Below, piece by piece: positions 1 through 8,375 of a stretch of 54,205 nucleotides of DNA (positions are counted from its first letter, which is position 1; each line of letters begins with the position of its first letter). The DNA is from Bordetella parapertussis. Its GTDB lineage: Bacteria > Pseudomonadota > Gammaproteobacteria > Burkholderiales > Burkholderiaceae_B. The notes under the pieces were generated by a model. That model was not told the DNA's origin. It ran no database searches and worked only from the letters and a program-made list of their open reading frames with translations. The stretch is taken from positions 1 through 54,205 of the forward strand of contig CAMBFI010000017.1 of NCBI GenBank assembly GCA_945865935.1, written 5' to 3'. Made by a program: the position numbers and the translations under genes.

Positions 1-1566
1 TGCAACTCACACTTTAGGCTCTTAGCCGATCAAGTCCGGCAAGGCGTGCTGGAGGCGGGTGGATTTCCGCTTGAGTTTCCCGTGACCTCGCTTGGCGAAA
101 CCTTGGTTCGCCCCACGGCCATGTTACTGCGCAACCTCGCAAGCATGGATGTCGAGGAAACGATTCGTGCCAACCCCTTGGATGGGGTTGTACTGCTCTT
201 TGGTTGCGACAAGACCACTCCCTCACTTTTAATGGGCGCCTCTAGCGTCAATATTCCGACGATCGGGGTATCCGGCGGCCCGATGCTTAATGGTAAATAT
301 CGCGGACACGATATTGGCTCTGGCACCAACACTTGGTCTATGTCAGAGGATGTTCGCGCTGGCAAAATGACGGTGGACGAATTCCATGAGGCCGAATCCT
401 GCATGCACCGCTCGCATGGTCACTGCATGGTGATGGGCACGGCTTCAACAATGGCAAGCATGGTTGAGGCCCTAGGCGTTGCGTTGCCGGGCAATGCCAC
501 TTACCCCGCAGTCGACGCGCGGCGCAATGTACTCGCGCGGGAGTCCGGACGACGTATCGTACAAATGGTCAAAGAGGATCTGACGCTATCAAAAATATTG
601 ACGCGCCAAGCTTTTGAAAACGCCATTCGAACAAATGCAGCTATCGGTGGCTCCACTAACGCAGTCATTCATTTAATCGCCATCGCACGTCGGATTGGTG
701 TGGAGCTAAATATCGATGATTGGGACAAGTTTGGACGCGATGTTCATACCTTGTTGAACCTGATGCCTAGCGGCAAATATTTGATGGAAGATTTTTGCTA
801 TGCGGGCGGCTTGCCTGTCGTTTTACGAACGCTTGGTGAGCAAGGGCTCTTAAATAAAAAGGCTCTGACTGTTAACGGTAAATCGATTTGGGAGAACAAT
901 AAAAAAGCAGAGTGCTGGAATCGCGATGTCATCACGACGTGGGAGAAGCCCTTCAAAAAGAACACGGGCATCGCCGTGCTGCGAGGCAACCTCTGCCCTG
1001 ATGGCGCCATCATCAAGCCCTCGGCTGCCACGCCTAAACTGTTAAAACACACAGGGCGTGCGGTGGTATTTGAAAATATCGAGGACTTCCATAAGAAGAT
1101 CAATAATCCAAAGCTTGATATCGATGAACACTGCATCATGGTGTTAAAGAACTGCGGGCCCAAAGGCTATCCAGGCATGGCCGAAGTAGGCAATATGCCC
1201 CTCCCCCCTAAGATCCTTAAAAAAGGGATCACCGACATGATCCGGATCTCAGATGCGCGCATGAGTGGTACCGCCTACGGCACGGTTGTCTTGCACGTGG
1301 CGCCAGAAGCTGCCGCGGGCGGTGTGTTGGCCTTAGTGGAGACGGGCGACATGATTGAGCTCGATGTCAAAAAGCGCCGACTACATTTAGACGTCAGCGA
1401 TGAGATTCTTGCGGAACGACGTTTGAAGTGGAAAGCACCCAAGCCACCACTGAATCGCGGCTATTACAAGCTCTATGTGGATCACGTCAACCAAGCAAAT
1501 GATGGGGTTGATTTTGACTTTTTAGTCGGCTGCAGTGGCAGCGCAGTGCCGCGAGACAATCACTAG
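1..1566 (+). CDS. IlvD/Edd-family dehydratase, 5' partial
   Basis: The frame is open from base 1, so the gene starts before the window; the GTG at 46 is internal. About 521 residues are visible. The family (dihydroxy-acid, arabinonate, xylonate and phosphogluconate dehydratases) runs about 580-600 residues, so some 60 are missing. The first visible codons read CNSHFR, which matches the first Fe-S cysteine region; the second and third cysteine regions are GCDKTTPSLLMG and ESCMHRSHGHCMVMGTA. GGSTNAVIHL and KNCGPKGYPGM are also typical. These enzymes dehydrate a 2,3-dihydroxy acid in the cytoplasm using an Fe-S cluster. Sequence alone does not separate branched-chain synthesis from sugar-acid catabolism; the absence of ilv neighbours and the surrounding catabolic genes favour the latter. 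It converges on the next gene. Confidence 0.88.
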   Translation, partial: CNSHFRLLADQVRQGVLEAGGFPLEFPVTSLGETLVRPTAMLLRNLASMDVEETIRANPLDGVVLLFGCDKTTPSLLMGASSVNIPTIGVSGGPMLNGKYRGHDIGSGTNTWSMSEDVRAGKMTVDEFHEAESCMHRSHGHCMVMGTASTMASMVEALGVALPGNATYPAVDARRNVLARESGRRIVQMVKEDLTLSKILTRQAFENAIRTNAAIGGSTNAVIHLIAIARRIGVELNIDDWDKFGRDVHTLLNLMPSGKYLMEDFCYAGGLPVVLRTLGEQGLLNKKALTVNGKSIWENNKKAECWNRDVITTWEKPFKKNTGIAVLRGNLCPDGAIIKPSAATPKLLKHTGRAVVFENIEDFHKKINNPKLDIDEHCIMVLKNCGPKGYPGMAEVGNMPLPPKILKKGITDMIRISDARMSGTAYGTVVLHVAPEAAAGGVLALVETGDMIELDVKKRRLHLDVSDEILAERRLKWKAPKPPLNRGYYKLYVDHVNQANDGVDFDFLVGCSGSAVPRDNH

Positions 1567-1593
1567 GCGTAGTGGTGGACGCTACGCTTTTTT
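1567..1593 (+). terminator. intrinsic terminator after the dehydratase
   Basis: Directly after the TAG stop, GCGTAG (1567-1572) pairs with CTACGC (1582-1587) over a 9-nt loop and is followed by six T (1588-1593). It overlaps the last codons of the convergent minus-strand radical SAM gene. Confidence 0.7.
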
Positions 1594-3900
1594 ACGTGGC
1601 GGGAGCCCCGTGTGTTGCGTCAGCATACGGCCAGGCCTGACGCTGACGGGACGTCGAACGGTTGTTGCTTCCGTACTATTTTTGCGGCGGGTACTTGTGT
1701 AGCTGCCATCGGTACGCGGCTGATGAAAAGGGATCAGATGTTTTTTTCCGTTCCCGATCAAGTCCGCGCGACCCATGTCTTTGAGCGCCTCACGCAACAT
1801 CGGCCAGTTATTCGGATCGTGGTAACGCAAGAACGCTTTATGTAAGCGACGGCGACGGTCGCCTCGGACAATATCAACCGTCTCGCTCGTGCGCGTCACG
1901 CGACCGAGCGGATTACGTCCTGAGTGATACATCGCCGTGGCGGTTGCCATGGGGCTTGGATAAAACGTCTGCACTTGATCTGCACGAAAGCCATGTGTCT
2001 TGAGCCACATGGCCAAGTGCATCATGTCTTCGTCGCTGGTGCCTGGGTGCGCCGCAATAAAGTACGGCACCAAAAACTGTTTCTTACCAGCCTGCTCGCT
2101 AAACTTATCGAACAGTTGTTTGAATTTATCGTAGCTGCCAATGCCAGGCTTCATCATCTTTGACAAAGGCCCCATTTCGGTATGCTCGGGGGCAATCTTT
2201 AAGTAGCCGCCGACATGGTGTGTGACGAGCTCGCGAATGTATTCGGGCGACTTGACCGCCAAGTCGTAGCGCAGGCCCGAGCCGATCAGAATCTTCTTAA
2301 CGCCTTTGACCGCGCGCGCGCGGCGGTACATATGAATCAAGGAGCTGTGATCGGTGTTCAGATTTTGGCAAACATCTGGGTAGACACAGCTGGGCTTACG
2401 GCACGCAGACTCGATCTCTGGGCTCTTACAGCCGATCCGGTACATGTTGGCTGTCGGTCCACCGAGGTCAGAGATTACGCCAGTAAAGCCGGGCACCTTA
2501 TCGCGGATATCTTCGATCTCGCGGATCACGGAGTCTTCACTGCGGCTCTGAATAATGCGACCTTCGTGCTCGGTAATCGAACAGAACGTACAGCCACCAA
2601 AACAACCGCGCATGATGTTGACGCTAAACCGAATCATTTCCCAAGCGGGGATCTTGGTTACGCCATCGTGACTGCCATTCTCGTCCGCATAAATAGGATG
2701 CGGGCTACGGGCGTAGGGCAAATCGAAGACCAAATCCATCTCGGCTGTGGTCAAGGGAATCGGTGGAGGATTTATCCACACATCACGCGCAGTCCGTCCT
2801 TCCCCGTGTGCCTGCACGATTGCACGTGCATTACCTGGGTTGGTCTCAAGATGCAAGACGCGATTTGCATGCGCGTACAAGACAGGATCAGACTTCACCT
2901 GCTCATAGGCCGGCAAACGAATCACACTGCGATCACGCGGAGGAACCTTGAGTTTTCCGGGGACCTGCGTAGACGGGTTCGGTGAAAAGACAAGTGGAGC
3001 CTCGCCCGCTTTCAGTTTTTTCTTACCGGTGCTTTTGGCGTTGGCCTCGTCAGCCACCGCACGCGCCTCGTCGTTGCGCGCACAGCTTTCGCCTTGCTCG
3101 AGTGCCTGCTCGCTAATCATCAAATACGGATTGACGTGGGCCTCTACCCTGCCCGGCGCATCCACACTCGTCGAATCGATTTCGAACCAGCCCTCAGGCG
3201 TCTCACGCCGTAAGAAGGCCGTGCCGCGAATATCGGTCATTTGTTGGACTGGCTCTTTCGCAGCGAGGCGATGCGCGATTTCAACAACAGCGCGCTCGGC
3301 ATTACCGTATAAGAGCAAATCACATTTACTGTCGATCACAACGGAACGACGCACTTTGTCTGACCAGTAATCGTAGTGCGCAATACGACGCAGCGAACCT
3401 TCGATCCCACCCAAAATAATAGGGACATCCTTATAGGCTTCTTTACAGCGCTGGGTATAGACGATGGCGGCGCGATCTGGTCGCTTGCCGCCTATGTCAC
3501 CCGCGGTATAGGCGTCATCACTGCGCATTTTGCGATCAGCCGTGTAACGGTTGATCATCGAATCCATATTCCCAGCCGTCACACCAAAAAACAGGTTTGG
3601 CTTACCTAAGGCTTTAAAGGGCTCGGCGCTCTGCCAATCTGGCTGCGAGATGATGCCCACACGAAAGCCTTGGTTCTCAAGCATCCGTCCGATCACCGCC
3701 ATACCGAAGCTTGGGTGATCCACATACCCATCCCCTGTCACGATAATAATGTCGCAACTATCCCAGCCGAGCTGCGTCATTTCATCGCGACTCATCGGCA
3801 AAAAAGGCGCCACACCAAAACGCGCCGCCCAGTACTTGCGATAGCTGCTGAGAGGCTTGGCGTTGCGTGGGAACAGGGAAACGTCGGCGTAGGCGGTCAT
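1582..3900 (-). CDS. ygiQ: YgiQ-family radical SAM protein (UPF0313)
   Basis: This 772-residue protein has the radical SAM cluster motif CFGGCTFC near residues 430-437. Upstream is the B12-binding-like N-terminal region of the family ([23 protein letters not shown]). Downstream are [14 protein letters not shown] and [17 protein letters not shown], all characteristic of YgiQ. A reading frame extends 53 codons further upstream, but the ATG at 3900 ([13 protein letters not shown]) matches the family start and avoids crowding the divergent gene at 4036. The C-terminal tail is basic and low complexity. The family is widespread, cytoplasmic and of unassigned substrate. It does not appear linked to its neighbours. 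Confidence 0.9.
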   Translation of the reverse strand: MTAYADVSLFPRNAKPLSSYRKYWAARFGVAPFLPMSRDEMTQLGWDSCDIIIVTGDGYVDHPSFGMAVIGRMLENQGFRVGIISQPDWQSAEPFKALGKPNLFFGVTAGNMDSMINRYTADRKMRSDDAYTAGDIGGKRPDRAAIVYTQRCKEAYKDVPIILGGIEGSLRRIAHYDYWSDKVRRSVVIDSKCDLLLYGNAERAVVEIAHRLAAKEPVQQMTDIRGTAFLRRETPEGWFEIDSTSVDAPGRVEAHVNPYLMISEQALEQGESCARNDEARAVADEANAKSTGKKKLKAGEAPLVFSPNPSTQVPGKLKVPPRDRSVIRLPAYEQVKSDPVLYAHANRVLHLETNPGNARAIVQAHGEGRTARDVWINPPPIPLTTAEMDLVFDLPYARSPHPIYADENGSHDGVTKIPAWEMIRFSVNIMRGCFGGCTFCSITEHEGRIIQSRSEDSVIREIEDIRDKVPGFTGVISDLGGPTANMYRIGCKSPEIESACRKPSCVYPDVCQNLNTDHSSLIHMYRRARAVKGVKKILIGSGLRYDLAVKSPEYIRELVTHHVGGYLKIAPEHTEMGPLSKMMKPGIGSYDKFKQLFDKFSEQAGKKQFLVPYFIAAHPGTSDEDMMHLAMWLKTHGFRADQVQTFYPSPMATATAMYHSGRNPLGRVTRTSETVDIVRGDRRRRLHKAFLRYHDPNNWPMLREALKDMGRADLIGNGKKHLIPFHQPRTDGSYTSTRRKNSTEATTVRRPVSVRPGRMLTQHTGLPPRKKA

Positions 3901-4035
3901 ATCAACTCTTTTAGGTGCTGGATTGTACGCAAAGTCGCAACAATTACCCCCAATAGCCCCATTCACCACACAACTGCTTTGCCTAGCAATTCCTGATACA
4001 GTAAGTTCGCTTGATTCCTCTAACGGCCACGACAA

Positions 4036-4857
4036 ATGACCAATTTCCCCGAAATACATCCCCTAAACGCCTCACCCGAGATCTCTGCGATCTATGCAGA
4101 CATCCGCGCGGTATCGGGCTTACAAATGGTCAATTTGATTTGGCGACACTTTGCAGCGCTACCCAACGTGCTCGAATGGGCCTGGGCTGGCGTGCGCCCG
4201 TTGGTGGGCTCACAGGAAATGACAGCGGCACGCCATCGTTTGATGCAGGCTGTAGAACTACCCGCCATCGCACCTGTTTCATTACAAGCCTGGGATGCGG
4301 CGGGTGTTGGCCCCTCACAAATGCATGACTTCCAGTCCATGCTGGCCGCTTACATCCGCGGCAACTGCACCAATATGATTGCGCTGACCGCACTGCGTTT
4401 GCGCTTAGAAGGAAACGACCGCCCCTCGGCGGCGCTCTCTGCAGCACCTTTACCAGCCACGGCTGCCCAACTACCACCTTTGCCTCGAATTGACACCTTG
4501 GATCCCGCGCTCGCAACAGCGATTCGCAGGCTGGCGCAACACCACGAAGGTGCACAAGGGGGCATCATCCCTAGCCTCTATCTAGAATTAGTCCGTTGGC
4601 CGGGGCTGATCGAGACGGTCCCCAACTGGCTCGGTACGTTGTACGCACCCCAAGCGATGCTTGCAGCTCGCGCAAGCACCATCCGCGCAGCTGAGGCCGA
4701 GGCGTTAGCCATGCTCCCCACGATGGGATCACCCCCACAAGGTATTGAAGCGATGCGACCCGCACTCGCACATTTCACGCGTCTGGTTATTCCAGACTTG
4801 ATACCTGTTTGTATTGCTTTGCAGAGGCTCATTCCACTTGCTCTGTCCTCTAAGTAA
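4036..4857 (+). CDS. DehI-like halocarboxylic-acid dehalogenase family protein
   Basis: This 273-residue soluble protein has an N-terminal segment ([33 protein letters not shown]) that resembles the DehI family of 2-haloacid dehalogenases. DehI enzymes are all-helical pseudo-dimers of about 290-300 residues. A second, weaker copy of the pattern follows (LPRIDTLDP near 155 and [21 protein letters not shown] near 185), as expected for the internal duplication. Many members in proteobacteria are called DehI only by homology and have no shown dehalogenase activity. I infer family membership, not substrate. It is transcribed divergently from the radical SAM gene with a 135-bp gap. Confidence 0.6.
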   Translation: MTNFPEIHPLNASPEISAIYADIRAVSGLQMVNLIWRHFAALPNVLEWAWAGVRPLVGSQEMTAARHRLMQAVELPAIAPVSLQAWDAAGVGPSQMHDFQSMLAAYIRGNCTNMIALTALRLRLEGNDRPSAALSAAPLPATAAQLPPLPRIDTLDPALATAIRRLAQHHEGAQGGIIPSLYLELVRWPGLIETVPNWLGTLYAPQAMLAARASTIRAAEAEALAMLPTMGSPPQGIEAMRPALAHFTRLVIPDLIPVCIALQRLIPLALSSK

Positions 4858-4872
4858 GCAGAAAAACATCAA

Positions 4873-4936
4873 ATATGTAATTTATATTGATCTTTTTATA
4901 ATAAATTATGTAATATGTAATCTATAATTTACATAT
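4873..4936. promoter_or_regulatory. AT-rich operator/promoter of the hip operon
   Basis: The element ATATGTAA occurs at 4873-4880, in a variant form at 4906-4913 (TTATGTAA), and again at 4913-4920. The last copy forms an inverted repeat with TTACATAT at 4929-4936 (8-bp arms, 8-bp spacer), whose right arm covers the first bases of the hipB start codon at 4935. HipB proteins autorepress by binding several such dyads, so this is the likely operator. Confidence 0.55.
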
Positions 4937-5246
4937 GATGATAGCAACCAAGAGCAAAAAGCAATCACCACATTTGGACCTGGCACCACTGGTCCAGGAC
5001 ATCATTCGCGCCCGAAAATCGCAGCGCCTCACTCAGCAGCAACTCGCCGATTTAGCGGGCGTTTCACGCAGAACGATCGTTCTAATCGAAGCAGGCGGAG
5101 ACTGCACGCTCTCTACACTAGGTAGGATGACTACCGCTCTTGGCTTGCAACTCGGCGCTCACGCACAACATCTACCAGATTTAGATGACATCACTCGAGA
5201 GAACGAAATATTGTTTTCCAAGCTACGCTCATCTCAAACTGGTTAA
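4935..5246 (+). CDS. hipB: HipB-like XRE-family antitoxin/repressor
   Basis: This 103-residue protein has a Cro/C1-type helix-turn-helix over residues about 20-75 (RLTQQQLADLAGVSRRTIVLIEAG). It sits 14 bp upstream of a hipA-like gene, the standard antitoxin-first order. HipB binds DNA as a dimer, represses the operon and neutralises HipA. The start is the first of two consecutive ATG codons; the second would give 102 residues. The operator-like dyad at the start codon fits tight autorepression. The C-terminal tail is short and polar, as expected for the HipA-contacting, degradable end. Confidence 0.85.
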   Translation: MMIATKSKKQSPHLDLAPLVQDIIRARKSQRLTQQQLADLAGVSRRTIVLIEAGGDCTLSTLGRMTTALGLQLGAHAQHLPDLDDITRENEILFSKLRSSQTG

Positions 5247-5260
5247 GAGGGACTCTGCTG

Positions 5261-6517
5261 ATGCTTGACGTGTACGTATCCAAACAGCTAGTCGGCGTTT
5301 TAGATCAGCCGAATCCCCATATCTATGTTTTCAACTACCTGCCGGACGCACCGAGCAATCTGCCGATTTCGCTGCTTATGCCAAAGCGCACTGAAAGCTG
5401 GATCAGTCGAGACTTACATCCTGTCTTTCAGATCTCGTTACCAGAAGGCGCCTTGCGTGAACTGATTCTTAGAAAGTTTGGCAAACGATTCGATCGCTTC
5501 GGAGACCTCGAGTTGCTGGCGGTGGTCGGTGAGAACATGGTGGGACGCATTCAAGTCACACCACATGGACAGCCCCTGTCAGGCCTGACTCCGCAAGAAT
5601 CACTGTCACGCTTAATTCAAGAGGACACGACGAATCTCGTAAAGCATTATCTGGGTGAGCGCCTGCACGAATCAGGGGTCTCGGGCGGACTCGTCAAGTT
5701 TCTCGCGAAAAGTCCAAGCCACCACCAAGATAGCCGAACCACGTTGGCGCTCGACGACTGGATCATCAAACTAAACGATGATGACCATCCGCATATCGTG
5801 CTGCTTGAGTACTTTGGAATGATGGCGGCACGTGCAGCTGGACTCACAGTGCCAGAAGTACACCTGGCACAAGACCGCAAACACCTCTTGATCAAACGCT
5901 TTGATTCAAACACAAAAGGCGTACACATAGGGTTCGAAGATATGTGCGCGCTGCTGGGGCTGCCAGCCAGGGACAAATTTACTGGGTCGGTAGAGCGCGT
6001 GATTAAAACGATTAGTACTTTTTGCCAAGGCGAAAAAAAGAGGCAATCGTTTGATCACTTTTTTGGGCAATATCTGCTGGCATCCACTATCCGTAACGGC
6101 GATGCCCATTTGAAAAATTTTGGCCTGCTTTACGAAGATACAAAAACAGCTGAACTTGCACCGGTATATGACATGCTAAGCATGTCTGTTTACGCACCAA
6201 TTCTTGCCAATGCTCGCGATGCTGACGACGGACTCGCCATTAATTTTGAAGGTTCAAAACGCTGGTTAACGACACAGACAATCGACACACTTTCAAATCA
6301 GTGCTTGATGACAGAGCGTCGCGTAAAGGATTGGACATCACAGATTGCAAACGCCCTTGTCGAAACCACAGACGAGGTCATTCGCTATCTAAAAAAATTT
6401 CCCGAAGATCACTTTGCATCGACTGCACGACGCATGTTGGAGCTCTGGGCCGTCGGACTAGACGCGTTGGACAGCAAAGCTGCACAACGCGTTAGGCATC
6501 TTACTTCGGCACTCTAA
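5261..6517 (+). CDS. hipA: HipA-like serine/threonine kinase toxin
   Basis: This 418-residue protein is near the E. coli HipA length of 440. The N-subdomain ends near residue 100. The nucleotide loop is SGVSGGLVK (138-146), a lysine lies in DDWIIK (170), KRFD is at 212-215, the catalytic segment NGDAHLKNFG is at 279-288 with Asp281, and the metal-binding Asp is in APVYD (304). All kinase residues appear intact, so it should be active. HipA kinases phosphorylate targets such as glutamyl-tRNA synthetase and cause growth arrest; the target here is not known. GAGGG upstream of 5261 is the ribosome site. Its 3' end overlaps the convergent VOC gene by 17 bp. Confidence 0.88.
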   Translation: MLDVYVSKQLVGVLDQPNPHIYVFNYLPDAPSNLPISLLMPKRTESWISRDLHPVFQISLPEGALRELILRKFGKRFDRFGDLELLAVVGENMVGRIQVTPHGQPLSGLTPQESLSRLIQEDTTNLVKHYLGERLHESGVSGGLVKFLAKSPSHHQDSRTTLALDDWIIKLNDDDHPHIVLLEYFGMMAARAAGLTVPEVHLAQDRKHLLIKRFDSNTKGVHIGFEDMCALLGLPARDKFTGSVERVIKTISTFCQGEKKRQSFDHFFGQYLLASTIRNGDAHLKNFGLLYEDTKTAELAPVYDMLSMSVYAPILANARDADDGLAINFEGSKRWLTTQTIDTLSNQCLMTERRVKDWTSQIANALVETTDEVIRYLKKFPEDHFASTARRMLELWAVGLDALDSKAAQRVRHLTSAL

Positions 6518-6884
6518 ACATCGCGCAAATCTTGTTGCCGATTGGATCGCGCAAATACGCGAGGTAAAGCTTGCCGGCAGGACCTTCGCGATAGCCAGGA
6601 GGATCTTCACAGGTTGTTCCGCCATTCGCAACACCGGCCGCGTGAAACGCATCGACTTGCTCTGGCGCCTTGGCTGTAAAGCCGATCGTGCCACCGTTAG
6701 CGGACGTAGCTGCTTGGTTATCAATCGGCAATGTGAACGCAAACACACCTGCGGGTGTGCGATAGAAGTAGCGGATGTCTCGGTTGATAACACCCGGTGC
6801 AATACCCAACGCACCAAAGACTGCGTCATAAAATTTTCTTGACGCTTCTAAATCATTTGCACCTACCATGACGTGACTAAACAT
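6501..6884 (-). CDS. VOC-family protein (glyoxalase/bleomycin-resistance fold)
   Basis: This 127-residue protein is a single VOC module: MFSHVMVGANDLEASRKFYD at the start, GTIGFTAKAPEQVDAFHAAGV in the middle and a C-terminal DPIGNKICAMF. The start at 6884 is chosen because CCTGGAGAAGAAATG gives a well-placed ribosome site; the longer frame would add 17 unusual residues. VOC proteins bind a metal between two modules, so this should be a homodimer. Family members include glyoxalases, dioxygenases and resistance proteins, and the substrate cannot be told from sequence. It is tail-to-tail with hipA and overlaps it slightly. Confidence 0.82.
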   Translation of the reverse strand: MFSHVMVGANDLEASRKFYDAVFGALGIAPGVINRDIRYFYRTPAGVFAFTLPIDNQAATSANGGTIGFTAKAPEQVDAFHAAGVANGGTTCEDPPGYREGPAGKLYLAYLRDPIGNKICAMFRVPK

Positions 6885-6980
6885 TTCTTCTCCAGGAGTC
6901 GGGGTTATGAACAAGAAGCGTAACCTGAAATGCAACCACCTCCAACCGAAAGCGGATGCAAGAACGCCTACAAACCGACA

Positions 6981-7430
6981 TTAAGATTTGCCTTTCACTA
7001 AATCCACAATGGCATTTAGTCCATAGATGTAAGAGTCTCGTCCAAAACCAGTAATCACGCCAACGGAGGCCTCGGCAGTGACGGACTTCATGCCGCGACG
7101 CTCAATATTCGACATGTGCACCTCCACCGTCGGCATAATTAACGCTTTGATGCAGTCTCTTAACGCATAGCCCGCATAGGTGAAACCGGCGGGATTAATG
7201 AGCATGGCGTCGTAGCCTTTTCGGTCAGCTTCATAGGCCCAAGTTATTGCTTCGCCCTCAAGATTTGTTGTTTTGATATCGAGCATGATCTTTAGCTTTT
7301 TTGCATGAGAAATAAGCTGCTCGTGCAATTCCCCAAGAGCCATCGTGCCATATATTTCGGGCTGACGAATTCCCAAATATTCCATGTTGGCACCCTGTAC
7401 TAAAAGCACTTGAATTGGCTTGCTATGCAT
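6981..7430 (-). CDS. type II 3-dehydroquinate dehydratase-like protein, atypical active site
   Basis: This 149-residue protein has the flavodoxin-like type II dehydroquinase layout. Asn15, Arg22 and the catalytic Tyr27 lie in NMEYLGIRQPEIYG, Asn79 starts NPAGFTY, and EVHMSN carries the conserved Glu103 and His105. The usual NPGAFTH motif is NPAGFTY, so the active-site His is Tyr85. The second conserved substrate-binding Arg after SNI (as in REPFR) is not evident. It therefore belongs to the AroQ family but may be a paralogue with a different substrate rather than the shikimate-pathway enzyme. It lies downstream of a barrel-fold gene on the same strand, which fits a catabolic role. Confidence 0.75.
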   Translation of the reverse strand: MHSKPIQVLLVQGANMEYLGIRQPEIYGTMALGELHEQLISHAKKLKIMLDIKTTNLEGEAITWAYEADRKGYDAMLINPAGFTYAGYALRDCIKALIMPTVEVHMSNIERRGMKSVTAEASVGVITGFGRDSYIYGLNAIVDLVKGKS

Positions 7431-7494
7431 AGGTGTCTCAGTTGTTTACTTACGTGGAGAAAGGTATTTTTGCTAAATTTTTAAGGATAACTTG

Positions 7495-8229
7495 TTAAGG
7501 CTTATGAGCGACATGCGTCATCGCGCGTGTGTCTAAGCGCGTCATCTCAATAAACTCGTCCATTCGATCCGAGGGATGGAGCAAGGACTGAACATCAGGC
7601 GACAACATCCATTGATCAACCGTCCGATGTGCATCCGCGGCGCGCAGATGCTCTATCACCAACACCCCATGCGCCACCGAGTCAGTGCCCGGGCGAAACC
7701 GAGCCTCTGGGGACGGCGCAGCAACGGAAGAAGTGTGATTAGAGGGCGGCTGGGCCAGAACCGATTCATATAAACGCCAACGGCATGCCGCCGTCGGTGC
7801 ATGCGTACGCAAAATCTTCTGCCACCCAGCAATATCAGCATGCCTAGGCTGATCCCCACCTTGAATTTGCCCCAGTCTTAACGTCACCACCCAGGCACCC
7901 GCAGCGCGCCCTTCGTAGTCAACGAGTCGCGCGATCGTACGGCACATGTTTTTAAAATGCGCCATGATGAACTGGGTGTCAGGCGTCGGGTTGAGCAACG
8001 CCGCCTGATAGGCAGGTGCCTCTAAGACACTCACATCATCCAGGTCGTAACTGGTAAAAAACCGTGGCGACGCACTCTGCGGTGAAGGATTCGTAGTCTC
8101 ATACCGCACACCTTGCTGCACACCCGGCAAGCCGACGCGGTCGGGCAGATGCTCGTTCATATACCAGCGCTCATACTTTTCGAGCACACTCTCATTGCAA
8201 TCATTCCAAACAGCCAAGAGTCCATTCAT
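7495..8229 (-). CDS. uncharacterised dimeric alpha/beta-barrel-like protein
   Basis: This 244-residue soluble protein opens MNGLLAVWNDCNESVLEKYE and has NEHLPDRVGLPGVQQGVRYE near residues 25-45. That pattern (acidic helix, then HLPDR...PGV...RY) resembles EthD/ABM-like ferredoxin-fold barrel proteins. A second half from about residue 115 (WVVTLRLGQIQGG, then WRLYESV near 165) may be a degenerate repeat of the same fold. A related arrangement, EEFNAWCTQEHVARLSRVPGV, occurs in the protein at 19791-20360. No function can be assigned. It is upstream of the dehydroquinase-like gene (64-bp gap) and may be co-transcribed. Confidence 0.55.
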   Translation of the reverse strand: MNGLLAVWNDCNESVLEKYERWYMNEHLPDRVGLPGVQQGVRYETTNPSPQSASPRFFTSYDLDDVSVLEAPAYQAALLNPTPDTQFIMAHFKNMCRTIARLVDYEGRAAGAWVVTLRLGQIQGGDQPRHADIAGWQKILRTHAPTAACRWRLYESVLAQPPSNHTSSVAAPSPEARFRPGTDSVAHGVLVIEHLRAADAHRTVDQWMLSPDVQSLLHPSDRMDEFIEMTRLDTRAMTHVAHKP

Positions 8230-8375
8230 ATCGAGCGCTCACGGAGTTTTTGAAAGTTAGTTTTCAAGTGAAACTATAAATCATGTGCCCGGTGCAGTCC
8301 CGCGTCGAAAAACGTAGGCCACAACAACTTCCATTGGAGTGGCCCTTCGAGATTCACCCTAATAGCCTTGGCCTA

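Noticed and set aside
2215-2985. 256-codon plus-strand frame inside the radical SAM gene
   Set aside because: It is the opposite-strand shadow of a well-supported YgiQ gene and has no family features.
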